Positions 48,521 to 60,761 of a stretch of DNA of 64,000 nucleotides are shown here, one piece after another. This DNA comes from JAXLYE01 sp046351595 (GTDB taxonomy: Bacteria > Myxococcota_A > Polyangia > Palsa-1104 > JAEUJZ01). The translations under genes and the position numbers were made by a program. The notes beneath the pieces are model-generated. The model did no database searches. It worked only from the letters and a program-made list of their open reading frames with translations, and was not told the origin of the DNA. Positions within the stretch are counted from its first letter, which is position 1, and each line of letters opens with the position of its first letter. The DNA is taken from positions 1,488,001 to 1,552,000 of the forward strand of contig JAXLYE010000001.1 in NCBI GenBank assembly GCA_046351595.1, read 5' to 3'.

Positions 48521-49480
48521 TTACTTCAGACTCTTGAGATACGCGATGAGGTCGCTGATCTCAGCGTCAGTAAGAACGCCCTTGAACGTCGGCATGGGCG
48601 AGGCCTTCTCGTAGCCCGCCACCGTCTTCTTCTGAGGGTACTCGATCGACTCGCGCAGGTAGTTCTCGTCGATCTGCAGGGTCGATCCGTCGGCGAGGTG
48701 CTCCTGCCGACCGAACACCTGCCACAGCTTCGGGCCGATCGCCGGCTGCGCCTGATCCGCCTTGACCGCGTGGCAGGCGACACAGCCGCCCTTGACCGCG
48801 AACAGCTTCTGGCCGCGCTCGACCGGGGTCTTGCCGGTCTCGTTGTGCGCCTTGACCCAGGCCTGGTACTCCGGCTCCTCCATGACCTTGACCTTGGCCA
48901 GCATGGCCGAGTGGTCGTCGCCGCAGTACTCGGCGCAGAAGACCTGGTGCTCGCCCTTCTGCGTCGCCTGGAACCACAGCGTGGTGTAGCGCTTGGGCAC
49001 CGCGTCCATCTTGGTGCGGAAGTTGGGGATGAAGAAGCTGTGCAGCACGTCGGTCGACGTGATGACCAGCCGCACCGGCTTGTTCACCGGCACCGCGATC
49101 TCGTCGGCCGAGGTCGCGCCGTTCTCGTACTCGAAGCTCCACTTCCACTTCTTGCCGGTGACGCGGATCTCCAGCGCGTCCTTGGGCGCGATCAGCATCT
49201 CCAGGTAGTCGCGGAAGCCCCAGGCGAAGAGGCCCATCACCACGAACAGCGGGATGACGCTCCACGCCACCTCGAGCACGGTGTTGTGGGTGATCTCGGT
49301 CACCTCGTGCTTGCCGCCGCGCCAGCGGTACTTCCAGACGAAGTAGATCCCGGCGCCCATGATGGCCACGAAGCAGACCAGGATGAGCAGCGTCAGGGAG
49401 TAGAACAGGAGGTCATACCCCGCCGCCATGGTCGAGGCCTGGGGCGGCAACATGATCGAAGGCTTGGTTGGGTCCATCAT
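48521..49480 (-). CDS. ctaC: Cytochrome c oxidase subunit II with fused cytochrome c domain (caa3)
   Basis: A 319-residue subunit. Two transmembrane helices (about 23-48 and 68-92) precede the CuA cupredoxin domain (about 100-210) with ligands in STDVLHSFF and CAEYCGDDHSAM. A C-terminal cytochrome c domain (about 220-319) has haem motif CVACH and the axial Met candidate in ASPMPTFKG. The fusion defines a caa3 oxidase, which takes electrons directly from ACIII cytochromes. It overlaps the SCO gene stop by 4 nt (ATGA), consistent with copper insertion by that chaperone. Confidence 0.97.
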   Translation of the reverse strand: MMDPTKPSIMLPPQASTMAAGYDLLFYSLTLLILVCFVAIMGAGIYFVWKYRWRGGKHEVTEITHNTVLEVAWSVIPLFVVMGLFAWGFRDYLEMLIAPKDALEIRVTGKKWKWSFEYENGATSADEIAVPVNKPVRLVITSTDVLHSFFIPNFRTKMDAVPKRYTTLWFQATQKGEHQVFCAEYCGDDHSAMLAKVKVMEEPEYQAWVKAHNETGKTPVERGQKLFAVKGGCVACHAVKADQAQPAIGPKLWQVFGRQEHLADGSTLQIDENYLRESIEYPQKKTVAGYEKASPMPTFKGVLTDAEISDLIAYLKSLK

Positions 49481-50301
49481 GCATGCACCGAGGCGCGGCG
49501 GTCCCTACGCCACGCGGAAAGAAGGAACACTCCCAAGAAGAGGATCGTCAGGACGCCGCCGATGCGCATCACGCCGAGCGGGGAGAGCAGGTAGCGGCGT
49601 GACTGCGGGTCGTAGTGGTAGCACCACAGGAGCACGCGCTCGATCGGATTGCCGATCGCTCCCTGTGACGCCTCGAGCAGCGCCAGCTTGAGGTCGCGCG
49701 TCGGGAACAGCGCCCCGTAGAGCGTCTGCGACAGGCGCCCGTCCGGCGTCAGCACGAAGATGCCGGCGGCGTGCGCCCACTGGCTGGTCTTGGCATCCCA
49801 GCGGTACTTGAATCCGACGGCCGAGGCGATCTTCTTGATGTCCTCGGCCTTGCCGGTAAGGAAGGGCCACGAGTCCTGCGGGCTCGCGAGATCGCGGCCG
49901 AGCGACTCGAGGTAGGCCGCGCGCTTGCCGAGCGCCTGGCTCGGCCCCTCCTCGGGATCGATGGAGAGCACGACGACCTCGTACTGCTTGCCCGGCATGA
50001 ACTCGAGGGTGCGCAGGCCATCGACGGCCGCGTTCATCACCAGCGAGCACAGGACCGGGCAGCGGAAGTACGACAGCACCAGGATCACCGGCCGGTTGGG
50101 CTTGAAGAATTCCTTCAGCTGCGCCGCCTGGCCGTGATGATCGACGAACGAGGTCTCCAGCGGGAGCTTGATGCCCAGGCGCTGCTCGATCTCGATGCCG
50201 GCGAGCTCGGGCGGCACCGTCTCGTCGGCGATCGCCGAGCGGACGGGGCCCGCGCAGAGCACGAGCAGCGAGATCGCAAGCGCCTGGGACAGCGTGCTCA
50301 T
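49477..50301 (-). CDS. SCO1/SenC family copper chaperone
   Basis: A 274-residue membrane-anchored thioredoxin-fold protein that delivers copper to, or reduces, the CuA site of subunit II. The copper motif CPVLC (CxxxC) lies in VLSYFRCPVLCSLVMN, and the third ligand His is in WAHAAGIFVLTPDG. A signal peptide or anchor occupies residues 1-25 and a second hydrophobic helix the C-terminus (GGVLTILFLGVFLLSAW), an extension found in some SCO proteins of caa3 operons. Related PrrC/SenC genes accompany RegB/RegA regulators in Rhodobacter. It is coupled by 4-nt overlaps on both sides. Confidence 0.94.
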   Translation of the reverse strand: MSTLSQALAISLLVLCAGPVRSAIADETVPPELAGIEIEQRLGIKLPLETSFVDHHGQAAQLKEFFKPNRPVILVLSYFRCPVLCSLVMNAAVDGLRTLEFMPGKQYEVVVLSIDPEEGPSQALGKRAAYLESLGRDLASPQDSWPFLTGKAEDIKKIASAVGFKYRWDAKTSQWAHAAGIFVLTPDGRLSQTLYGALFPTRDLKLALLEASQGAIGNPIERVLLWCYHYDPQSRRYLLSPLGVMRIGGVLTILFLGVFLLSAWRRDRRASVHA

Positions 50302-50648
50302 CGCTTGGCTTCCTCGATGACCTTCTTCATCCCTTCGGCGACCGGGATGTGCGCAAGGCCCTTCTGCTGATCGACGTAGCCGTAGCTCGTGAGGCGCTTC
50401 TCCTCGGCCTCGCGCTGCACCCGCACCACCGGCGAGCGCTCCGCCTGCTCGGTGAAGCGCTGGTTCGTGATGTTGTCGATCATCGGGTAGACGAGCGAGG
50501 TCACGAGGATCGCGCTGCCGAAGAAGACGATCGCGATGACCAGGCCCCAGCCGGCCAGCTGCAGGTTGGGCGGCTGCTGCTCGTCGACCTGGACCGCGGC
50601 GTGCGCGTGCCCGTGCCCATCATCGTGAGCGCCGTGCTGATCAGCCAT
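50298..50648 (-). CDS. Small single-helix membrane protein of the ACIII-caa3 operon
   Basis: A 116-residue protein between actF and the SCO gene, overlapping them by 8 and 4 nt. The N-terminus is His-rich (DDGHGHAHAA), then comes one transmembrane helix (about 32-54, LAGWGLVIAIVFFGSAILVTSLVYPM) and a charged helical periplasmic tail of about 60 residues (EQAERSPVVRVQREAEEKRLTSYGYV). No haem or metal motif is present apart from the His cluster. It could be an accessory subunit such as ActG, or an assembly factor; the sequence alone does not tell. Confidence 0.75.
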   Translation of the reverse strand: MADQHGAHDDGHGHAHAAVQVDEQQPPNLQLAGWGLVIAIVFFGSAILVTSLVYPMIDNITNQRFTEQAERSPVVRVQREAEEKRLTSYGYVDQQKGLAHIPVAEGMKKVIEEAKR

Positions 50649-51870
50649 TGTCGTACTCCAGCGAGTCGGCGAGGTGCGGGTCCTTGACCGGGACGAGCGC
50701 CGCGCTGCCGAAGTTGCGCGACGCGACCGCGAGGAACAGACCGGTGAGGCCGACCATCGCCGCCGCGTCCGTCCAGACGAAGCCGAACTCGGGCCGGAAC
50801 AGCGGCGTGATCACCCAGTACAGGTCGACGTAGTGCATGGCGATGAGCAGCGCCGCCACCGTCGACTCCAGCACCGGATTGCGCTTGGCGAAGCGCGACA
50901 GGATGGCGAAGAACGGGATGGCGAAGTGGCCGAACACCAGCGCCCACGTCACGCTCGACCAGCCGCCCTCGTAGTGGCGGCGGTACCAGACCGTCTCCTC
51001 GGGGATGTTCGCGTACCAGATCAGGAAGAACTGCGAGAACGCGATGTACGCCCAGAAGACGATGAAGCCGAAGATCAGCTTGCCCAGGTCGTGGAAGTGC
51101 TCCTCGTTGAGCACGTTCTTCAGGTAGCCGTTGCTCTGCAACAGGCGCCCGGTCAGCGCGATCAGGGCCAGCGACGACAGCATCGACCCGGCGAAGGTGT
51201 AGACGCCGAACATCGTCGAGTACCAGGTCGGCTCCAGCGACATCATCCAGTCGAAGCCGGCGAAGGTCAGCGACAGCGCGAACACCAGCACGCCGAGCGG
51301 CGCCATCCGGCGCAGCGCCACGATCTGGCTGACATCGCCCGTCTTGTCGACGGCCACCGAGCGCTTGCGTACCATGTAGCCGAGGAAGGTCCAGCTGACG
51401 AGGTAGATCGCGGCGCGGATCCAGAAGAAGCCGGTGTTCAGGTAGCCTTCCTTCTCGGGCAGGATGTGCTCGACCGCCTGCTGGTACTCGGCGTTGTTGA
51501 ACACGTGCCCCGGCCACCACGGGAAGATGTCCTTGGCGAACAGCGCGATCGGGATGAACAGCGGGATCAAGAGCCAGCTCGTGGCGCCGAAGTTCTCGGC
51601 GATGCGGCGCACCGCCACGCTCCAGCGCGCGAACACCAGGTGCTGCAGGAGCGCGAAGAACATGCCGCCCACGGCCAGCGTGACGACGAACATGAACGCC
51701 ACGAGGTAGCCGCTGAGCGCCTGCGCGCGGCTCGCCTCGCCGAAGATGCCGACGAGGCTGCCGGCCAGGCCGAGGACACCCAGCGCGCCGAAGATCAGCG
51801 AGCGCTGGTTGGCGCGCGCCGCCGGCAGCTGCGTATCCGCAGTAGACAGATCGAGGGGAGAGGCACTCAT
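50641..51870 (-). CDS. actF: Alternative complex III subunit ActF (NrfD-related quinol-binding membrane subunit)
   Basis: A 409-residue polytopic protein with about ten transmembrane helices, the second NrfD-like membrane subunit of ACIII. Typical segments are FGATSWLLIPLFIPIALFAKDIFPWW, FGVYTFAGSMLSSLALIALTGRLL and FIVFWAYIAFSQFFLIWYANIPEETVWY. It pairs with ActC and is thought not to bind the FeS-linked quinol as tightly as ActC. It is coupled to actE (4-nt ATGA overlap) and to the small downstream gene (8-nt overlap). Confidence 0.94.
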   Translation of the reverse strand: MSASPLDLSTADTQLPAARANQRSLIFGALGVLGLAGSLVGIFGEASRAQALSGYLVAFMFVVTLAVGGMFFALLQHLVFARWSVAVRRIAENFGATSWLLIPLFIPIALFAKDIFPWWPGHVFNNAEYQQAVEHILPEKEGYLNTGFFWIRAAIYLVSWTFLGYMVRKRSVAVDKTGDVSQIVALRRMAPLGVLVFALSLTFAGFDWMMSLEPTWYSTMFGVYTFAGSMLSSLALIALTGRLLQSNGYLKNVLNEEHFHDLGKLIFGFIVFWAYIAFSQFFLIWYANIPEETVWYRRHYEGGWSSVTWALVFGHFAIPFFAILSRFAKRNPVLESTVAALLIAMHYVDLYWVITPLFRPEFGFVWTDAAAMVGLTGLFLAVASRNFGSAALVPVKDPHLADSLEYDNG

Positions 51871-52520
51871 TTCAAGTTGCTCCTCTGCTCAGGAGTCAGC
51901 GCCGCCACCGGCAGGTTCTGGCTGCGCTGGAGCGCGCGCACGTATGCCACGATCGCCCAGCGATCCGCGGTCGGGATCTGGTAGGCGTACGAAGGCATGG
52001 TCGCCTTGCCGTTGGTGATCGTGTCGAACAGCTCGCCCACCGGCGCGTCGACAAGGCGCTGCTCGGCGTACGAGGGCGGCACCCAGCGGCTCCACTTGTT
52101 GGCGCGCTGGATGACGAGGCCGTTGCCCGAGCCGGTGCGGTCGTGACACGGCGCGCAGTAGATGTTGTAGCGCTGCTGGCCGCGCACGAGGAACGCCTCG
52201 TCGACGGTGACCTCGGCCGGGAACTTGGCGACGTGCTTGCCGGTGTCGTCCTTGCCGGTGTGGAACGGCGTCGGGTCGACGGGCGCGGTCACGGCCAGCG
52301 TCCCTGCCTCGATCGGCCGCATGGCGCGGTGATCGGCGAAGAACGTGTTCTCGCGCTGCGGCTTGCCCTTGTCCTGCGTGAACATCTGCCGCTGCCAGTG
52401 CAGCGGCGGGTCGTCCGAGGGGTTGCCGCGGCAGCCGCCCAGGAGCGCGCTCGCGCCCAGCACGAGGAGCGCGGCCGCCGGCACATGGAGCGTAGAGAGC
52501 GGGTTTCTCTTTTCCGACAT
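51867..52520 (-). CDS. actE: Alternative complex III monohaem cytochrome c subunit ActE
   Basis: A 217-residue lipoprotein starting at ATG 52520, 2 nt after the actD stop. The lipobox is LLGGC (Cys near residue 28). The cytochrome c domain (about 100-200) has haem motif CAPCH in QQRYNIYCAPCHDRTGSGNG and an axial Met candidate in NGKATMPSYAYQI. It carries electrons from ACIII toward the caa3 cytochrome domain on the periplasmic side. Size and order in the operon match ActE. Confidence 0.95.
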   Translation of the reverse strand: MSEKRNPLSTLHVPAAALLVLGASALLGGCRGNPSDDPPLHWQRQMFTQDKGKPQRENTFFADHRAMRPIEAGTLAVTAPVDPTPFHTGKDDTGKHVAKFPAEVTVDEAFLVRGQQRYNIYCAPCHDRTGSGNGLVIQRANKWSRWVPPSYAEQRLVDAPVGELFDTITNGKATMPSYAYQIPTADRWAIVAYVRALQRSQNLPVAALTPEQRSNLK

Positions 52521-52522
52521 GG

Positions 52523-53097
52523 CTACGTCTCCGAGATGTCCCTGATGACGGTGATGTGCTTGCCGTGCTGCGCACCCAGGACTTCGCGCGCCTTGGCCTC
52601 GCTCCAGACCGGATCCTTCGACTCGATCGAGAGGAAGAAGCCGTCGTCCGAGAAGCGCCCGAACCGCTTGTTGGTGAACAGCGGGTGGTACGGCTGCGGC
52701 AAGATGCACAGCGCCAGCAGCGACAGCACCGTGGTGAACGCCGACAGGAGGACCATCAGCTCGAACATGATGGGCACGTACGCCTGGTACGAGACCACGG
52801 GCTTGCCGCCGATGATGAACGGGTAGTCGTAGCCGTTCATCCACCACTGCATGGCGATGGCGCAGACGACGCCGGTCAGGCCGCCGCCGAGCACCAGCCA
52901 GGGCAGCTTCGAGGGCGGCAGGCCCATCGCGCGATCCATGCCGTGGATCGGGAACGGCGTGTGCGTGTCGATCTTGGTGAAGCCTGCCGCGCGCACTGCC
53001 TTCACCGCCTCAAGGAGGTCGTGGGGGTTGTCAAACTCCGCCACGACTCCCCAGACCAGGTCCTCGATCCGTGCCGAGGAGTAGCTCTGGGCCGTCA

Positions 53098-53098
<1 letters not shown>
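52523..53098 (-). CDS. actD: Alternative complex III subunit ActD (DUF3341)
   Basis: A 191-residue protein starting at ATG 53098; the ATG overlaps the actC stop by one base. An N-terminal soluble alpha/beta part (about 1-60, VVAEFDNPHDLLEAVKAVRAAGFTKIDTHTPFP) is followed by two transmembrane helices (about 65-85 and 105-130) and a C-terminal tail with NKRFGRFSDDGFFLSIES, the DUF3341 signature. It is a structural, cofactor-free subunit of ACIII. Confidence 0.95.
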
Positions 53099-58216
<5,118 letters not shown>

Positions 58217-58220
<4 letters not shown>

Positions 58221-58900
58221 CGATGGCACCTAGAGCAATCAGTAGGAGGAGCGATGTGCTTCTCGGCGACGAGCTTTGCGCCGAACGACTCGCGGGTCTC
58301 GCCGGCCGGCGGCTCCCACGCCATGTTCGTCACCTGATCGGCCGGGCGCATGGCGGGCGCCGGGTTGCGGTGGCACTCCAGGCACCAGCCCATGCTCAGC
58401 GGCTGCACCTGGCGGACCGTCACCATCTGATCGATGCGGCCGTGGCACTCGACACAGCCGACGCCGCGCGTGACGTGCGAGGCGTGGTTGAAGTAGGCGT
58501 AGTCGCCGAGCTTGTGCACGCGCACCCAGGGGACCGGGTTGCCCGTCGCCCAGCTGGTGCGCAGCGCCTGCAGGCGCGGCGAGTCCGGCTTCACCTGCTT
58601 GTGGCAGTTCATGCACACCTGCGTCGGCGGCACCGACGCTACGGCCGAGCGCTCGACGCCGACGTGACAGTAGCGGCAGTCCATGCCCATCTCGCCGGCG
58701 TGCAGCTCATGCGAGTAGCCGATGGGCTGCTCCGGCATGTAACCGACGTCGGTGTGTCGGGGCGAGAAGTAGTACCAGATCCCGCCGATGATGCTGAGCA
58801 GGCCCACCAGGGCCGCGCCCAGCGACAACGGAGGGAGTCTGTTCGTCCACGGTGGGAAGATGAACCGCTGATGCTGATCTTTTGTCGGCTGCATCGTCAT
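58217..58900 (-). CDS. actA: Alternative complex III pentahaem cytochrome c subunit ActA
   Basis: A 227-residue, first gene of the operon. One membrane anchor (about 24-46, LSLGAALVGLLSIIGGIWYYF) precedes a periplasmic domain with exactly five c-type haem motifs: CRYCH, CMNCH, CVECH, CLECH and CSRCH, the last at the C-terminus. It wires electrons from the FeS subunit to ActE or the oxidase. A GAGG lies 10 nt before ATG 58900 and a sigma-54-type promoter about 35-50 bp upstream. Its stop overlaps the actB start (ATGA). Confidence 0.97.
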
Positions 58901-58933
58901 TTCGGATCGCCTCGTTGGCCGTTAGATCCCGGG

Positions 58934-58949
58934 AGCAAGCCTTGTGCCG
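58934..58949 (-). promoter_or_regulatory. Sigma-54 (-24/-12) promoter of the act-cta operon
   Basis: On the minus strand the 16-mer CGGCACAAGGCTTGCT matches TGGCACGnnnnTTGCW except at positions 1 and 7. GG (58948-58947) and GC (58936-58935) have the exact spacing required. The predicted start is near 58923, giving a leader of about 23 nt before actA. Confidence 0.75.
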
Positions 58950-58955
58950 GTACGC

Positions 58956-58999
58956 CGCACCGTGCAAGCACGACGAGAAGTCGTAAGCTCGACGGTGCG
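58956..58999. promoter_or_regulatory. Nested dyads just upstream of the sigma-54 promoter
   Basis: CGCACCGT (58956-58963) is inverted as ACGGTGCG (58992-58999). Inside are CGTGCAAGCACG (58961-58972) and ACGAC-GAGAA-GTCGT (58970-58984). These are candidate operator or IHF-bend neighbouring sequences; the role is unproven. Confidence 0.4.
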
Positions 59000-59022
59000 C
59001 GCAGAGGCCTTGCGCGCGGAGA

Positions 59023-59052
59023 TGCGGCGAACTGCCGCGGCAATTTGCCGCA
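59023..59052. promoter_or_regulatory. 30-bp dyad, candidate enhancer (UAS) for the NtrC-type regulator
   Basis: A core palindrome TGCCGCGGCA (59033-59042) is flanked symmetrically by TGCGGC (59023-59028) and GCCGCA (59047-59052); 26 of 30 positions are symmetric. Its centre is about 115 bp upstream of the predicted actA start, a typical enhancer distance. Confidence 0.6.
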
Positions 59053-59132
59053 CCCCCTGGTAGCCCTGTCTGTCTTGTCTTGCCGCTGCTGTCCGCGAAA
59101 GGTGCGCCCCGTCGGCGCTGCTGGGGGTGTGT

Positions 59133-60761
59133 CTACTCATCTCGCCAGTCGATGCCAAGGCTGCGCAGCTTGCGCTGGAGCGTGCGCCGGTCGATGTCTA
59201 GCAGCTTGGCAACCATGGTGATGTTCTTGTGCTCGCGGAGCAGCCGCTCGATGTGACGAATCTCAAGCTCGCGGAGCGAGAGCGGCTCGCTACTCGCGGG
59301 CGCGGAGCCTATCAAAGGAGCTTGTGGGATGACAAGCTCCGAGCTCTGATTTTTCGCCTCTTCGGCCGTATCTTCCGACGGAAAAATCGCCGCGGCGGGC
59401 GCCCCCACGAGCGCGCTCGACTGCCGGCCCGCAGGCAGGTTCGCCGCAGCCAGTGGAGGAGCCGGCGCCACACCCGCTGCCACACCTGGAGGCCGCCCCG
59501 GAGGCCGCGAGCGCAGCGTCCGGAACGGGTCCTCCGCCAGCATGCGCTGCACCAGCGCGCCGTCGACCCGCCCGTCGCTGTGCGCGAACAGCGCGACGCG
59601 GCGGATGACGTTGACGAGCTCGCGCACGTTGCCCGGGTAGTCGTGGCCGCGCAGCGCCGCGCGCGCGTCCGCGGTCAGCTTGAGCTCGGTCTGCGTCGCC
59701 AGGAGGTGCGCCGGCGCCAGCTTGCCCAGCCAGTGCTCGGCGATCGGCACGATGTCCTCGGGGTGATCGCGCAGCGGCGGCAGCATCACCGGCAGCACCG
59801 CCAGCCGATAGAACAGGTCCTCGCGGAAGGTGCCGCGGCGCACCAGCGCCTTGAGATCGCGGTTGGTCGCGCAGACCAGCGCCGCCTGCAGCGGCTCCTC
59901 GCGGCTCTCGCCGACCGGGCGGAACGACCGCGTCTCAAGCGCGCGCAAGAGCTTCGGCTGCAGCTCCAGCGGCAGCTCCGAGATCTCGTCAAGGAACAGC
60001 GTGCCCTGCCCGGCCTCGGCGAACAGGCCGCGGCGCTTGCGATCGGCGCCGGTGAAGGCGCCGCGGGCGTGGCCGAACAGCTCGCTCTCGATGAGCTCGC
60101 GCGGCAGGCACGCCAGGTTGATCGCGACCAGCGGCTGGCTGGCGCGGCGCGAGCGCTGGTGCAGGTAGCGCGCCGCGACCTCCTTGCCGGTCCCGGTCTC
60201 GCCGAGCAAGAGCACCGGATCCGCGGCCTGCGCGCAGTGATCGAGCACGCTGCGCAGCTCGCGCAGCGCCTGCGAGTCGCCGATCAGCTCGTCGCGCGCC
60301 TTGAGGTCCGCCGCCACCGCCTGCTGCAGCACCGGCAAGAGCTCGTCCGCGTCGAGCGGCTTGAGCAGGAACGAGTAAGCGCCGAGCCGCATCGCCTCGA
60401 CCGCGTCGGGCACGGTGCCGTGGCCGGTGAGCACGATGATGCGCGGCAGCGCCCGTCGCCGCGGCGTGCTGCGCAGGACCTGCATGCCGCCGACGTCGGG
60501 CATCTGCAGGTCCAGCACCACCACGTCGGCCTCGACGTTCTCGTCGGAGAGCGCGCGGATCGCGGCGGCCCCGCCACCGAGCTCGCTGACCAGGAGGCCC
60601 TTGCGGCCGAGCGCCTTGGCCATGGCCCGGCGGAAGGTCGCGTCGTCGTCGACCAGCAGCACGCGCAGGGCGCCGCTGGCCCCGCCCGTCGGAGGGCCCG
60701 CGTCCGCGGCGCCGCCGCCAGGCGATGAGTCAGACATGGACGAGTGCGTGAACGTGCTCAC
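59133..60761 (-). CDS. Sigma-54-dependent response regulator (NtrC family)
   Basis: A 542-residue enhancer-binding protein. The receiver domain (about 32-150) has the acidic pocket VDDD (37-40), phosphoacceptor Asp84 in VVVLDLQMPD, and switch/Lys residues in LTGHGT and LLKPLD. The AAA+ domain (about 160-400) shows Walker A GETGTGKE (187-194), the sigma-54 contact loop GAFTGA (234-239), Walker B GTLFLDE and R-finger region YPGNVRELVN. A Pro/Ala linker (about 425-495) precedes a Fis-type HTH (about 503-540, KNITMVAKLLDIDRRTLQRKL). The 4-nt overlap with the kinase gene (ATGA) supports ATG 60761. It is the probable activator of the act-cta operon. Confidence 0.96.
   Translation of the reverse strand: MSTFTHSSMSDSSPGGGAADAGPPTGGASGALRVLLVDDDATFRRAMAKALGRKGLLVSELGGGAAAIRALSDENVEADVVVLDLQMPDVGGMQVLRSTPRRRALPRIIVLTGHGTVPDAVEAMRLGAYSFLLKPLDADELLPVLQQAVAADLKARDELIGDSQALRELRSVLDHCAQAADPVLLLGETGTGKEVAARYLHQRSRRASQPLVAINLACLPRELIESELFGHARGAFTGADRKRRGLFAEAGQGTLFLDEISELPLELQPKLLRALETRSFRPVGESREEPLQAALVCATNRDLKALVRRGTFREDLFYRLAVLPVMLPPLRDHPEDIVPIAEHWLGKLAPAHLLATQTELKLTADARAALRGHDYPGNVRELVNVIRRVALFAHSDGRVDGALVQRMLAEDPFRTLRSRPPGRPPGVAAGVAPAPPLAAANLPAGRQSSALVGAPAAAIFPSEDTAEEAKNQSSELVIPQAPLIGSAPASSEPLSLRELEIRHIERLLREHKNITMVAKLLDIDRRTLQRKLRSLGIDWRDE

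Noticed and set aside
59023..59052. Terminator of the NtrC-type regulator gene
   Set aside because: The dyad can form a hairpin, but it lies 80 nt past the stop with no T-tract, and its enhancer-like position fits regulation better; termination is not fully excluded.
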